64,000 nucleotides of DNA from Antedon mediterranea. Lineage: Eukaryota; Echinodermata; Crinoidea; Comatulida; Antedonidae. The position numbers and the translations under genes were made by a program. The stretch is taken from contig NC_092677.1 in the NCBI RefSeq assembly GCF_964355755.1, positions 5,647,001-5,711,000 of the forward strand. Reading direction: 5' to 3'. Positions 42,867 through 57,800 of this stretch are shown piece by piece (within the stretch, counting starts at the first letter, position 1; each line of letters starts with the position of its first letter). The notes under the pieces are model-generated. The model saw only the letters and a list, made by a program, of their open reading frames with translations. It was not told the DNA's origin and did no database searches.

Positions 42867-45800
42867 CTGAAAAACAAAAAAATATACATTATAAAAAATT
42901 AAGAAAAAATACAGATTTAGAAATGGTGCTGAAATGATCAGAGTTCATTGGTCTTTCCCTCTACAATGTAATTTATTTATATTTGTAATAATTAGAAATA
43001 ATAAAAAAAATCACAATGAATATTATCAGTACCATATTAACATTTTATGAAAAAAAAAAGGTGTTTGGCATGCCAGACAGTAGTGATAAATTATCTATAT
43101 AACTTTTTTTTTCAAAACTAAATATATTCTATATTTGTAAAATTTGACCACTATCAATAGTGAAAAGTTCCAAATTATACAAATGATTATGTAAAATATG
43201 GAATAAAAATGTATATTTATTCATTTATGTTGTGGTAAATTCATATAACAAATTTGCATTATTACTATGCAAATTACAATAAAATCTATAAGCTGATCTT
43301 TTGACATTCAACAAATTTCCTCTATGTAAATTGTTGCCTTTAATTAATGGATGAAATCATAAAAATGTAAATTTGAATAAAGTGAAACATAAAATTTAAG
43401 TATTTATTTTCTACATAACACACAGTTACTATTTAAAACATTATCTATTTAGTATAACATGCGATACAAGAAGAAACATTCTCCCAATTCATAAACATTC
43501 ATTAGTTGTATACTATTTTAATAGGTTTAATTCAAATAAATTAATATAAAATAAAAGCAAGCTTGTGTTTAAAATACTCAAAAAATAAAGATGCACAAAG
43601 CTAAAAATTCCCAATTGAAGTTATAAAAAAAAATTTAATGTACAGGTATAAAATAATATTCAATGTAATATGGTAATGAGTTTTGAATCAAATAATATTA
43701 CAGATACAAATAATGGCAAATTATTGAAGAAATAATCTGGTAAGTTTATGTACATGATACAGGATTCTGAATTATCACAAGTAGTCATATTATAAATGAT
43801 ATAAATGGCCAGATGCAGCGAGAAGTGAATGGCAAGAATATATACTACATATCTATGTATTTAAGTGTATTTTGTAGAAGACTGCAACCAAGGTACGAAC
43901 AAAACAGAGGCAATGGCAGGCAATGAAAGACTGTATATAATCTATGGTAAATAAAGCAACCAAAATTATGTATGCAAAGTATGTAAATTATTATAGTACA
44001 GTATTAGGGACAGCAGATAATGAAAGGAAAAAGTTAAACTACCAGATTAGTCAGGCAAACCCTAAAACCGATAAAGATAAATTGCCACAAAAAAACAAAA
44101 ACAACACAAGAACTAAATTGTTTGCCAAAGAAAAAAATAGATTGCTCGTTCTTCAACATTCGCTCATAAAATGTTTTGTAAAAAAGCATGCACATGAATT
44201 AAGCATAAGGAATCCTATTCACGCAGTTTTATTTGGGTTTTTTTTTTAGCTGATCTGAAGAATCTGAAATCCTCCATTTATCATGGCTTGTAAATTAGAC
44301 TCATTTAAACAAACCCAATTTGTGTTTTGTATGTAACATTAAGGGTTGAGGGATGGGGGAAGAAGATAGGTACAAAGAGGAAACATTTTAAAATATATTC
44401 TTATCCACTCAGTAACGAAATATTGTTTTTAATGTTTTATAGGCCTATAAATAATATACCACTAAATACAGTAAAACATTTACGATTTAATACGGTACTT
44501 TGTTAAAACTCTCACTGTCATAGTCGATTGAAATAGTAAAGTACATGTAACGATACACCACTACGACGTTTATATATTTTTAAATTATTAATTAATACAA
44601 ACGTTGAGAAGCAACTGTCAGTAATAACGTTTATTTATTTGTATATTATATGTTTATAATCTAACAGTAGGGCCTACCCACACTCACAGTAATAAAGTTT
44701 ATTTGTATATATTTTTATATTACATCTAACAGTACCAACACTCACAGTAAGAAATTTACGATTCAAATTGCGATCAAAAGTGGTTAATACCTTAACAGTA
44801 TTGTACAGCATTGCAATACTATTTATGTTTATTCTCCATGGGGGCCCATAAATCTAAATCTATACCTCTATGGTTAAACCAAATAATTTGGAATGTTTAT
44901 TTGTATATTATATGTTTATAATCTAACAGTAGGGCCTACCCACACTCACAGTAATAAAGTTTATTTGTATATATTTTTATATTACATCTAACAGTACCAA
45001 CACTCACAGTAAGAAATTTGCGATTCAAATTGCGATCAAAAGTGGTTAATACCTTAACAGTATTGTACAGCATTGCAATACTATTTATGTTTATTCTCCA
45101 AGGGGGCCCATAAATCTAAATCTATACCTGTATGGTTAAACCAAATAATTTGGAATGTTCCATTCATCACAAATCAATACATTTGTAAAAACGTATATTA
45201 AATGTATCACAATAGTATTTTTTAAGAAAATCGGCCTGTCTTCAACATTATGATACTGTACTCGAGCTGTTCAACCGGTTTTCAGCTATTAAAAACAATT
45301 ATCGAAGGAGGAGATAGGAAAATGCGAAGCCTCCTCGCATTTTTGTGGCGGGTATTTTTCAAGATGGACATCCATTAGACAGTGTATACCACGATCGGAA
45401 AACACCCCTATTTGGGGCAAATCGTTGAACCTAAATTCGTTTTAATCGTCAATAACTAATTATCTAACTTAATTTAATTAGTAAACAGGGTTACATCAGG
45501 TGGTTAAAATCAGTACCGAAAGTACGAACCAACTTTATATACCATCGAGTAAAAATTCTAGAAGTAAGGCGCGATTTACCGAATTTTGCCCTTACGTAAA
45601 TTTATATATAGATACTTAAGAGGGTTTGGTGTCATGTAAGGTTTTGGCAATTCTCATAGCAAAAAACTATAAGCATTTCACTACTTTGCATAGATGTAGA
45701 TGTGTTGTACATACTGTAACTAGCAGAGAGGTTTTGAATCGTGAAAGAAATAGAAATGGCTGTAGTAACTCTTTGGTCACATAGCATGAAGTACTTCGTA

Positions 45801-48800
45801 TAATAAATGAAGTTTTATATGTTAGTGAAAAGTTATTTTGTGTAATTTTGAATATAATGGGTAAATATGAACAAAAGAGCTTTGCTGGAAGTGTATCTTT
45901 ATCATAAAAAAAATCCCAATAAAAATAAAAATCAAATACCAAAAACATTACCTTTCATTCAAGTCTTTAGCTAGAACATGAAATAAAAAATAATACAACA
46001 GTTAGACAATACAGGTGTGATGATGGTATAATAGCAACAAAAAAATACAAAACTATATAGTACAGTAATTATTAGGATTTTGAGTGGTCATTGTCTTATC
46101 AAATATCAAACAACAACATTGGGAATAGGTTATGGAAATACACTGGTACATTTATGACAGTACAAAATAACAATTAAAAGTCCAACATTCTTGTTTATAA
46201 CAATTTAAACTTAATCGGGTGTAAGTGTAAGACGGCATCTTAGCGTATGATCATTTTTTAATTTGAGAATAATGTGGTAGTAATATTTTATTACAATTTT
46301 AAATAGCCTAATAATAATTTAAAGGTCTTTATCTTGAGTGGAAACATGTTTGCTATGCGTTTTATGTAAATGGTCATAAGAAATAACATAGATTCTATAT
46401 TACCATTACCACTTGTCTGTGTAAATTGGCCATTAGAGGAAAGTATTTTGTTCAAAGTGAAGAATAAACAGAAAAAGATCAGAAAAATTATATCAATAAG
46501 AGTCATTACAAAGTACCAGTATGTATTATAAATACAAACACCACAAGTACAATGGTAATCATTAATACATATATAATACAATGGATACATTTATAATAAT
46601 GGATACATTTATAATACAATGAATAAAAATACAATACAATGGATACAAATACAATGAATGTAAAATAACACAAAGTACTGATAGTATATTAAAGTAATTG
46701 AAGCTCAGTCTGCAATTGAAAGAAAACCTGTAATGGGTATAAAAGCATAACAAACAATAATGACTACTACTAAAAAAGAAAGTGCAATCTATTCTATTAA
46801 ATATTTGTTAAAACAATGGCGTAATGGCTATGAGCACTCACTGGCTTAGTCCAAGGGTTCCTAAGCTTATAAGGGCTCCTGAACTGCGCCCAGACATAAC
46901 AATTTGTCAAAAAAAAGGCTAAAATGCCTCAAGGCCTCCAGCGTTTGAGAGCCATTTTGGGTCGCTAAACTGCGTTACAAAAAAATTAATAAAAAGATAT
47001 TCATTTATGTTAATATACAATAATTGGTACTTTTTCTATACCAACAAACAATTATATTTTTTTCAATCAATCAATCAATCAATCAATAAACTTTGGAATG
47101 TATAGAATTATAGAGTACTACTACATTTTCATGAATGAAAGTGATGATTACAAATAAAATATCATACAACAGATTCAAATAGACTGTATAATACAATAGT
47201 TCAACAAAGCCAGCTTGCACAACGTGCAGTTGAAAAGTAAAAAGCTGAAATTACAACACATTAGCATCATTTAAAATATATATATATATATATATAACCA
47301 AAAAAAATATATCAAAATTTGAGATAATAAAAGGAAGAAGGCGGGTTCCTAGAAAGCTACAGGATCTTGAGTTGTGGTGTCTGTGAGACAGAGGAACGAA
47401 GGGACAAATCAACAGAAATATCCAGCTAAAGCATGCATTTGTAAAAATTTGTCAATTCTACTGAAGTAAAAAAAAATGCATTTAACAAAACTTTTCTACA
47501 TTTTTTTTTTGGAGACTTTCAAATTACCTTTAGGGTGCAACACTCCTTGAGAAAACTCAAAATAAGGTGTCTGTTCCTCGGTTCTTATTATTTTCGATTT
47601 ACATGTACTGGGACGCAAATCTAGGTCAACATATTTTATCTCTTTCTATAAATAGAATAATTGCAATAATAGAAAAAACATGTATCTGTAAACTATCCTT
47701 TTATACCAATATATAAATCCAACAAGGAGATTTTCAAATGGTTTGTTACCATATTTGCAATTGATACCATTGGTATCTCATATTTTAAAACATTTTAACT
47801 AACTTACAGGTTCTGCAGCTGGTTTTTCCTTTTGATCAGTTTCCGATATTCCTATATTGAAAAGAATATCCACTACAATTAAGTATAATCAACTGACTAG
47901 ACTACTCCTATATGATGAATAGATTTATACAAATTAAAGAAATTACTAATAAATAAATTATGCGCTCAGAGGGCGTAAAATTATTCTTCATATTGAAGAT
48001 AAAGATACAGATAACTCAATATTTTAATAATCATGACGTCACCAATATATTAATTTTCCTGAAATTTAATAGGTATTTTCTACTAATATTTAAACCAAAA
48101 TATTAATAATTTGAAAATTGTTGACACTATCTATGATACTACTACCAATGATATTGTAAACCAACGATGTCGTTGGTTAAAATGCCTTTTCTGAATATGT
48201 AAACAAATTAATATAGTTGTCAATAAAAATATAAAACAAGTCTTCTATTCTTTATGAGAGTATTGATAGAAGTTACACTGTTTTCAATCTACATTTCAAA
48301 ACAACTATATACCTTTCTTAACAAGCTTTCCCTGGGATACTTCCATATACGGTGTTTGTTCTTCATTACTTATAATCCCTCCTGAGGAGGTACTGGCTTG
48401 AAAATCAAGATCCGCATATTGAAGCTCTTCTTCCTAACATTTTCATAAACTAATCAATATCTCTTTTAAAAAAACAATCTAAAATGGACAAATTAACTAA
48501 TTGCCAGATTTTGAATAGACAAAATAATTCTTCTATCTCAAACGAATAAAGAAATGAAAATTAAACAAAAATGTTTTAAGGGATTTTGGTGTATATTCTC
48601 TAGCAAAAAAGTCAACTTTGCTAAGAAATTATCTTTAATTTGCAAAAGTGTCCGTCTAAAAATCTAAAATACCTTGTGTTTATCTTCAATTTCTGATATT
48701 CCTATAGTAGCATATAAAAGAAAATTAATTAAAACATGATAAAATAGATATACCACTTTGAATGAATTACTGCATGTATGTACTATAATTATTTACTACA

Positions 48801-51800
48801 TATATAATACTAGTCTATAACTTATTTTACTTTACATTTAAAATGCAATTAAAATAGTTTCAGGTAGCATATACAGTACATTAAGACTGTAAATTAATAA
48901 ATCAAAAACAAGATCTACAATCATGCTTTCTACAAAAAAAAAAGTTGTTTGTAATATAAATATCGTTTGTATTATTACGTTTGTTAGTTTCGATCAATTA
49001 AACACAACATTTAAATGTTAGAAATTATCTATTCTACAAAATGAATATACACAAAAGAAGATGATAATTATAAAGTATAAGACATTATAAAATGCAACAC
49101 ATCAAACCAATCAACTATGACTCAGACTAAATGCTAAATATGTTAGTCTAAAAAAGAAAAAAAATATAATAAATAAATGATATGCTAATCCAATACTATA
49201 AAATTAATATACCAATCAGAACAATTATATATTTTAAAAAACCGTCCACTTACAAAAATAAAAGCATGGGTAGATTAAAAAGCGGGACAAATAGGTTTTG
49301 TGGTTACATAGGACAAATGTTAAGCTGTCTATTTCTACACTATAACTGCAATACTAATTCATTATAATTAGTAGAAAAAAATCGGCAGCATAATGAGAAA
49401 GGTTAGTAATGTATGTTTGGTCAGTTGTTAGTAAAAATTACACACATTGCAGTGAAATCATCTAAGAACTGTCCACAATGACAAAGTTAAGCATACATTT
49501 TGCCAAATGATATTCTTCCAAAAATACACTCACTGGGTGAAGAATAATAAAATGAAGTGATTTTTTTGGCATTTTTTTCTACTTTGCTACTGTACTTATT
49601 GTAAATAAGCAGCAAAATTGTCTTTAAAAATATGACATCACCAGTAGACTTTCTGCCACGCTGTCCAACTTCAGCATAAGTGACAGGTTGTTCAAATGAC
49701 ATAGAAGAACCAGATTCAACATTTTCATAAATTATTTCGTCCTGTAAATACATTTTGGCCAAGTCACAATAGTAATAATATCCTGGACTTATAAAGCGCC
49801 TAATGTTGTGAATGACCGGCGGCTTGCAGCGTAACTGGGCTAAATTGTGCACAAGTGAAACAGGGGTAGATGGCCAAGTACAATGGGGTAACCACTCCTG
49901 GGATGCACTGGATTCTCGCAAACCAGGTTTGTAAACTGGACATCCAGTCCAAAAAGACTAATTTTTACCAATGAAGAACACATTTTGTTTTGCGGCACAC
50001 CGGCCTTATAGCACTTAACCACTTGAATCAACATTGCTTTGATTATTATATTCACACGTTTAAAAAAAACTTAATTTTAATACTGGATATCTAGATAGAC
50101 ATAGATCATATTTTCTATAAATGCTTCAGAATTGATGCATATGTCTTTACACAATTATTGTCATATAAATTGGGATTACATAACTTTAAAAATAGCTATA
50201 ACAATATATATATTCAAACATTTTTTGTGCATGCCACTGCGTTTTTAAAGTTTTTAAATAAAGATTCTTACTGTATAACCGATGTTGAAGGATCCTCCTT
50301 AAATAAATATAGAACAAACAGATATTGTAATATTAACAACTTCTAATACAAAAATAAATAAACCTGTACTTCATTAGCAATTTTAACAATACAATAATTA
50401 AATTTCTGAGACAGAATAGTTTGCTTGATTGTGTTTGGCCACTCTATAACTACTCCCTTAACACACCCTGCCCCCATCCCCACTTCACCGTCCACCTCAG
50501 TAATAACTGCTGGTTAATTGAGAAAAATAATTTGTAAATGCAAACATTGACAGCTTTAGAATTCACTGTATCGTAAATTATTGTAATGTTTACTGTAACT
50601 TAACAATCAAATAAAAACAAATTCTACAATAAATGTATACTCTATTGCTCATAAAGAGTCAGAGAAACCTAAACAAAATAATAAGTTGATTGATTGATTG
50701 ATTGATTGAAGTAAGAGATATACATTCAACTCTATTGAAACAGGACTTTTTGGAATGCATATCAAGTAAAAAATTAATCATGTTCCACCTGAAGCTAAAA
50801 AAAAGTAATCAAGAGAATAAATAAATAGCAAAGTTTATACTCACCAGATGTTGCTTGATGTTCTGCTAAAAGTTCACTACCTTCATCAACAGGATTTGTC
50901 TTCGAAAACAAAATTGAAACAGATTTTACATTATTTTAAGCATGTTTTAAAATACTGTAATGTTTTTTTTCAATATGACAGTAAAATACGTAGAATAAAT
51001 CAATTCTTTTTAAAATCAACATTATTAATTGTTGGTTGTTTGATGTGGTAGGTAATTTCTTGCCTTGACAGTTGTAAAATAAGATGATTTTGAGATTGAT
51101 AGGAAATTCAGAAAACGTAAATAAATAGCAAGATAGCAAGGCATAACATTGTAAGCATATATGCTATATTTATTATCTATTTAAGAATTTGTAGAAAAGT
51201 GAAAAAAATACAATATACTGTATATTAACATACAAAATAACTAGACATAATTTAATGTTAATGACACAAAATAATGGTAGAATTAATTATTGACCTAGCA
51301 TTTTAAGAGTAAGGTTTGGCAGTAGATATTTATATACGACAGATATACCAATATGATATAAAATAGATAATTATTCATATATGGTCTTTTCAAGTTAGTT
51401 GATACTATTCTCATAGTACCAACCTTTGATGTTTCTCCAGATTTAGGAAGTGCAGCAGTGTCTTCAGTTTCTGCAGACTGGTTTGGTGAACTGGATTTGA
51501 TTACAACAAGAGGAACATCTGCACCATCAGGTTCTTCTCTTTCACTGCCGTTCATGCGACTCTCTTCACCACTTCTACTACCACTGCTGTTGGGTTGACA
51601 CAATAAAAGAAAATAATATTACAACACAGGTACCTCTGTACCATCAAGACATTCTCTTTCATTCACCCTCAGCTGATATTCTACACTCCTCTGTTGCTAC
51701 TGGGTCAATATAATAAACAGTTGTTTTGTTGTAAATTGAAATCAAATTTATTGTGAGAGTTTTTCATACTTTGATTAAAATTAAAAAAAGTAAAAATAAT

Positions 51801-54800
51801 GTATTTAATCATGCTAGGTAAATGTAAGTTCAGTATTCAGTTCTGAACGTAGAGGAATGAGCTGTAGTGTTAGGAGCTCATTTTACTAAGCCTCTGCTTT
51901 ATGTGGTAGGGTGGCCAGTTTCTTTCCACGCCGCCTTATCCTCTCTAGTATTTTCAGGTACTCATTTACCGCTGAGTAGACTGGAAGTTGTCGGGAATTT
52001 AACCCAGGTCTCTCTGTACCCAACTTCTTATCATCATGTTACAATGGTGAAAAATCTCACCTGTGTTTCTTTTTATCTTTACTGTTGTATTCAACTATGA
52101 AATAAAACAAAGAGTTAATGCATTAATACAATATATTGAAACGGACAAAAACAGTCAGTACCTAAAACATTTTAGTAAAAAGGAAAATGAATAAATAAAT
52201 TGAAATTTGAATATAGAAATCATTATTTACATATCATTTTATTGTCCAATAAAAAATAATAATTACATTATTCAAATGATTATTTGAAAAAAAAATTGAA
52301 ATAAAATGGTTTGAAAAATATTAATATACTTTAGGATAAATAAAAAATATGTAATACAGTAACTTACCCGATTTGTTACAGTATTCAATACAAAAGAATC
52401 CACAAAAGTAAAGACAACAATAACAGACAAACTGACAGACTGTTTTACAACTACTGAATTGCTTTTGATTTGAACCAAGCACTTTGTTGTCTTTCTTTAT
52501 TTCAAAAGTCTTGAACCTTGCAATACTTGGACGGTATTTAAAACTCATCTCAACTTGTTTACCACCTTCAACTGTCAATGTATTAATATCTTTATTACTC
52601 CACTCAATATTCTTGTAATGCATAAAAACTAAAAGTAAAATATTATCCTTAATATTTAACATTATTTTAATGTATTGTTATTATCAAACTTTATATATTA
52701 TTTGAAAATAAATTATTGTATCTAGAATAATTTGTTTATTGTTCTCTGGCATTGTCTGTGTAATATTTTCCAGAACATATGGAATTGGTTTCCAACGAGA
52801 ATTTAAAATGGTGTAAACAAATAAACAAAGAAGCTATTATCAATTATTATAATACATTCTACATTAATCATGGACATTCATTTTTTTTACATAAAAATCT
52901 GAATGAAGAAATAATAAAAAAAAATGGTATAAAACAGTATAATGAATAATGTTAATGAATGAATATTAAAATCCTAAAAGAAAACTATATTTATTTAAAT
53001 TCCATCTAAATACACATGCTAATTGCTATGAAATTTATATAAATATTATTTAATTCACTGTGCAAATAAGAGCACTGAGGCAGACATACCTTATTGGATT
53101 CAAATGGGGCATTTAAAAATAAACCAATTGAGGGATAATGTTATATGCATGCTATGCAAATGAGGCAAATATTTAAACATGGGAGATGATACTTTACTTA
53201 CAGACAATAAGCAGTAACCATAGGAACAAACCAACAACAACAACAACAATCAGGAGGATGAACGATCCAGCACCTGAATATACAAAAATAGTCAAGACTT
53301 CCATTAATAAAATACAGATACATTTTTTGAAAGCTAAGGTATTGCTTAAAACAGAATTATTGATATTATAATGAAATTATTAAGCTAACTTTTAAATACC
53401 AAAAGCACTAAAATATTTTAAAATGCTGGCCAGAATATCATCAACTCTTAGTAAGTCAAATATGATATTTTACAGACATATTAATCATTGATAATAATAC
53501 AATTTTACATTTGTTAATTTTGTAGGTGTGGTTACTATAACACAGGAACTCCAGTACACTGTGATGTTTTATTTTTAATCTATACAAAAAAATCACAATG
53601 ATTCAGGATGACCCATTTAATACTTATATTGAAAATTCTTATCTATAACTAAATTGTTTACTCATCTAGAAAATAATAGGAAATTGAATAAAGGAAGTCA
53701 TTCAGTAAAGCCTAGTAATGTGGTAATACAGATGAGTTTTCTGCCATTAGTACGACGGATATACAGAAAGAGCATTACCCCTCTTAAAGCAAATTAGATA
53801 ATGGTGAAAATCTGTATACTTTACATTTATTTTACCAACTTGACATCACGATCAAGTTCATTGAATTGAGCAATAATGGTGCAACAACCTCATGTTTTAA
53901 AAATTAGGAACACAAATGCCATAAAAGTTGCACTAATATGCCTAGATAGAATAGATCATTTTGCTAGATGCTAAATTTTGTCCAAAATATATGCTAAGTT
54001 AAGAAAATTTATGCTAGCACTACTACTATTACTAAGGACTGATTTGTGATAGACAATTATATCGAACATAAGTCCTTTTGGCCTATCTATATCAATTCCT
54101 AAAAATGTATATCTGTGTTTACTGGAATCAAGTATTAGTATACTATCTGAATAAAGGTTTTTTTAAATTTTCTTTGCATATGCATTGTTATACAGTAATT
54201 AAATTCAATATTTTCTAAATAAACATGTTTGAATGGGCGCCATTAAATTTTAATGAGTGGGTAGGTGAATAGCTAGTGTTAGCAACATGAATTTAGCAAA
54301 TTTATGATGATTCTTTTGAAAAAAGACAAAGTGTATTATAACTAAAGACAACTGTACCGTATGTAACTTTCAATTATACTGTAATTGGGCCAGAGGCCTC
54401 TATACATGATTGAATAAATGGCCTAGGTCACGTGCCTAGGAACGAACGAATTTCATATATAATGGATTGAGTGAAAGTTTGTATTTTTATTTTATTTTTT
54501 TATTGGTTTGGTTTTTTAAATATTTAAGTGAAATAATAACAACATGCATAAATTATTCTTATAAAAAAAATGCTGATTGGAATATTTACTGTACCTAGAA
54601 ACATTCTAATATAATTCAATAATAATAAAATACACTTTTCAGTTAATAAAAAAACAGCTGTCAAAAGGGAACACTATACTATACTGTATATATCAGCTCA
54701 TTATACTGTAGCATTATGTTTGATTGGAACAATACTACAGTAGTAGAGGAGAACCACTGATAAATCTAAATAACAATTGGAATACAATTTTTTTACAATA

Positions 54801-57800
54801 GTAATTTTGCAAGATTAAACAATTTATAAGTACTTGTTATAATAAGTTTTTTTTAAAATGCAGGTTATTTCCCTAATTTGTCCATTCTCAGAGAGTGAAA
54901 TTGTTTCTAATAATAACAGTGAAACAAGGAAGAACAATTAAAGCAAACTGAAATTGAAAGTTGTATACATTTTACAACTTCCTTTGTTTAAATTTTAGAA
55001 CTTTGTAGGATAACTAAATATATTAAATTATTATTGGAAACATACGAACATCAAATAAAACTTTAAAAGAATAAATTAAAATTAAAGGATTTCAAATTTA
55101 AAATTATATTTTCAATTGCAAAAGCATTGATAAAATAAATTTGCATTGACAAGCATTGAACGACCATGTTAACTTTTATTAGGATTCATTATTTAGATAT
55201 GCATACCAAACTGGCTACCAGCAAAATCATTTGAGTTTGGTGTCAGTCCTACAATAAAAATGTTTGTGAGACATTTTGCTTCTACTAATGTAGAGTTTCA
55301 TTTCCATTCACAATTTATTCATTATAAAACACTTTTCATACTGCAACAAACACATAGCACTTATGAATGTTTACTGTTTACTTCTAGTTTTTGCATCTAA
55401 TCTATACAAACATGTACCTAATGGTTAATTATGCGCATACAGATAGCACATAGTATTTGATTTAAACTGTACGATATGCACAAGTATTATTGAATAAGAA
55501 AGAAAATTAGGAAATTGCAACGTAATTCATGAATGCCTTACTAAATAGTAAATTTAATACATTACCTGCTACATTACCTGCTTCATTACACTCCTCTAGT
55601 GTTGTTGTGTCATTAAGCTTTCCATTCTCTGCATAACATGTAATATTTGATTGACATATCTCATCATTAATTTCTATAGTTGCTGTATTTTCTTCTTTCT
55701 TAACCACTTCTCCATCTTGTAATATCAATACAGATGATGGCTTGGGATGGCTCTCTGCTGTACATGTTGCAATGCCATCTTTAGATGTAAACTTAACAGT
55801 GATAACTAAAAGCATTTAAAGATCAGTGTGAATGCACATCTCGTACAATGTACTAATAAAAATAAAAGCATTTAAAGATCAGTGTGAATGCACATCTCGT
55901 ATAAAATGTAAAGCTGGCCACTTAAAAACTAGTTTTAGTTCATGTTCATAAACACCTCAAATTTCTGTATTCAATTCTTGATTTTTTCAGAAATACACAG
56001 TAGGTTATACTTTGCTGTGTTCTCATGAAACAACATAAGTTGTTGTTGATACATGAGTACTAACAATAAATCACATCTTGAATCACACATGAATACATTT
56101 CAAGTAAACAGATCAGTGGTAAATTTGATAAAAAATCATCCCAAACCTTGGCAATCAGAATTTCACAACCCCACTATTTTAATTATAATTAATGTATGTA
56201 CATGGATTAGGTGATGTTTTTTATATTTTACATACAATATCCAATTATGTTCAACTGTTTTCCAACACTTGTTTTAGCATCATCTCCTTTAAACTGATCA
56301 CTTTCTGCTTTACATGTAAATATCCCACCATCTTCTTTAGTAGCTGATTTAATCTTAAGAACTGACACTGTACTGTTACTCGCAATCTCATATCTAGATA
56401 GGTTGTTGGTGTTGACTGTCTGTCCATCTTTATACCAAGTAATGTCAGGAATAGGATCACCATCAGTACTACAGGTAAAGGTCACTGATTGACCTTCATA
56501 GACAGAGCTTGCTGAGGCATCAAGAAGTGGTTGATCCAAGTCTGAAATGAAAAGATGAAAAAAAATGAACTAGCTTTACAAAATTATATTTACTAAAAGT
56601 TGATGCTAAATATTGTATCAAAAAAAGAACAAGCCAACATCCCTTTTTAGATCTAATGAATTTTTACTGTTTCTGGTTTGTTATTTATGTACTCAACTCC
56701 AAAAGAGATGAAAGAATATACTGTAGTATAGTTTCCACATTAACTGTAGACTAAAGTGCTATAATTAATATATTATAATATTACAAAACATATGTTTTAG
56801 TCATAATCATAAAGGGAATGCGATTCATGCAAAAAGAGCCATTTAAAGAAAATTTGACTTGAATTGAAAATAGGTAGACATTAAAGTACTTTATATAACA
56901 CCTATATAAATTCCTGCCATTTGATTGGACGAATGTGGGTCACATGGCGTGCAATAGTACGCACTATTCAACGATCGTTAAATAGTACTTTTTGAAACAT
57001 TTTTGTTTGTTATTTAGATGTTATATAAAACAAATAATGGATGTTTTGTATTCGTGTAATGGTACAAATAATGGCACTTGGTGAATGATGAAAGGTTATA
57101 TCAACTCGGCTTTGCCTCGTTGATATAACCTTTCATCATTCACCTCGTGCCATTATTTGTACCATTGCACTCATAAACATTCATTATTTGTATATTATTT
57201 GATATGTTCAGTATTATGCTAAAATTAGGTGGTACCCAGACTGTTAATTGAGTAAGAAGTAGTGGTTTCAAAACCTTTATAATAGTTGTTAGTGCAGTGA
57301 ATGATATTATTATTTGATCAATTTAATTAAAAATAACAAATTTAGACTTGGGAAATTACATATAACAGTGATTTTAGAATGATTTATGAAAATAGAAAAA
57401 TTCTTTTGATCTTTAGTCTATTTTATGATATTATACTCACAATATACAGTTAGAATAGATGGATTTGAGGTTGCAATATCTCCATCCGTTGTTCGTATCT
57501 CACACTGAAATGTTCGTTCAGAATCACCTCTGGTTGGCTGTGACATCACCAAGTCAGCTTTCCCAGGTTTTATGTTTAATTTAAAACGTCCATTTTGTAT
57601 CTTCTTATCATTTACAAGGTTTGTAGATCTATCTTCATACAGTTCATTCCATTCTATTGTATAAGGTGTAGTAGATGTAAATTGTGAATAATCACAAGTT
57701 ATCACCACTTCAGCATCACCTTCCTTGGCCGTCTGGTCAGATGTTGTCACCGACTGAGGAATTGCTTCTGAAAAAAAAAAGCATAAAAAAAACCACCAAA

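Noticed and set aside
44634-45157. CRISPR-like or satellite array
   Set aside because: Only two 262-bp units in an animal intron: a simple tandem duplication.
49487-49921. 144-codon frame extending the VTYAEV exon upstream
   Set aside because: Only 49642-49741 is supported by splice sites and phase; upstream is a repeat-like GC island.
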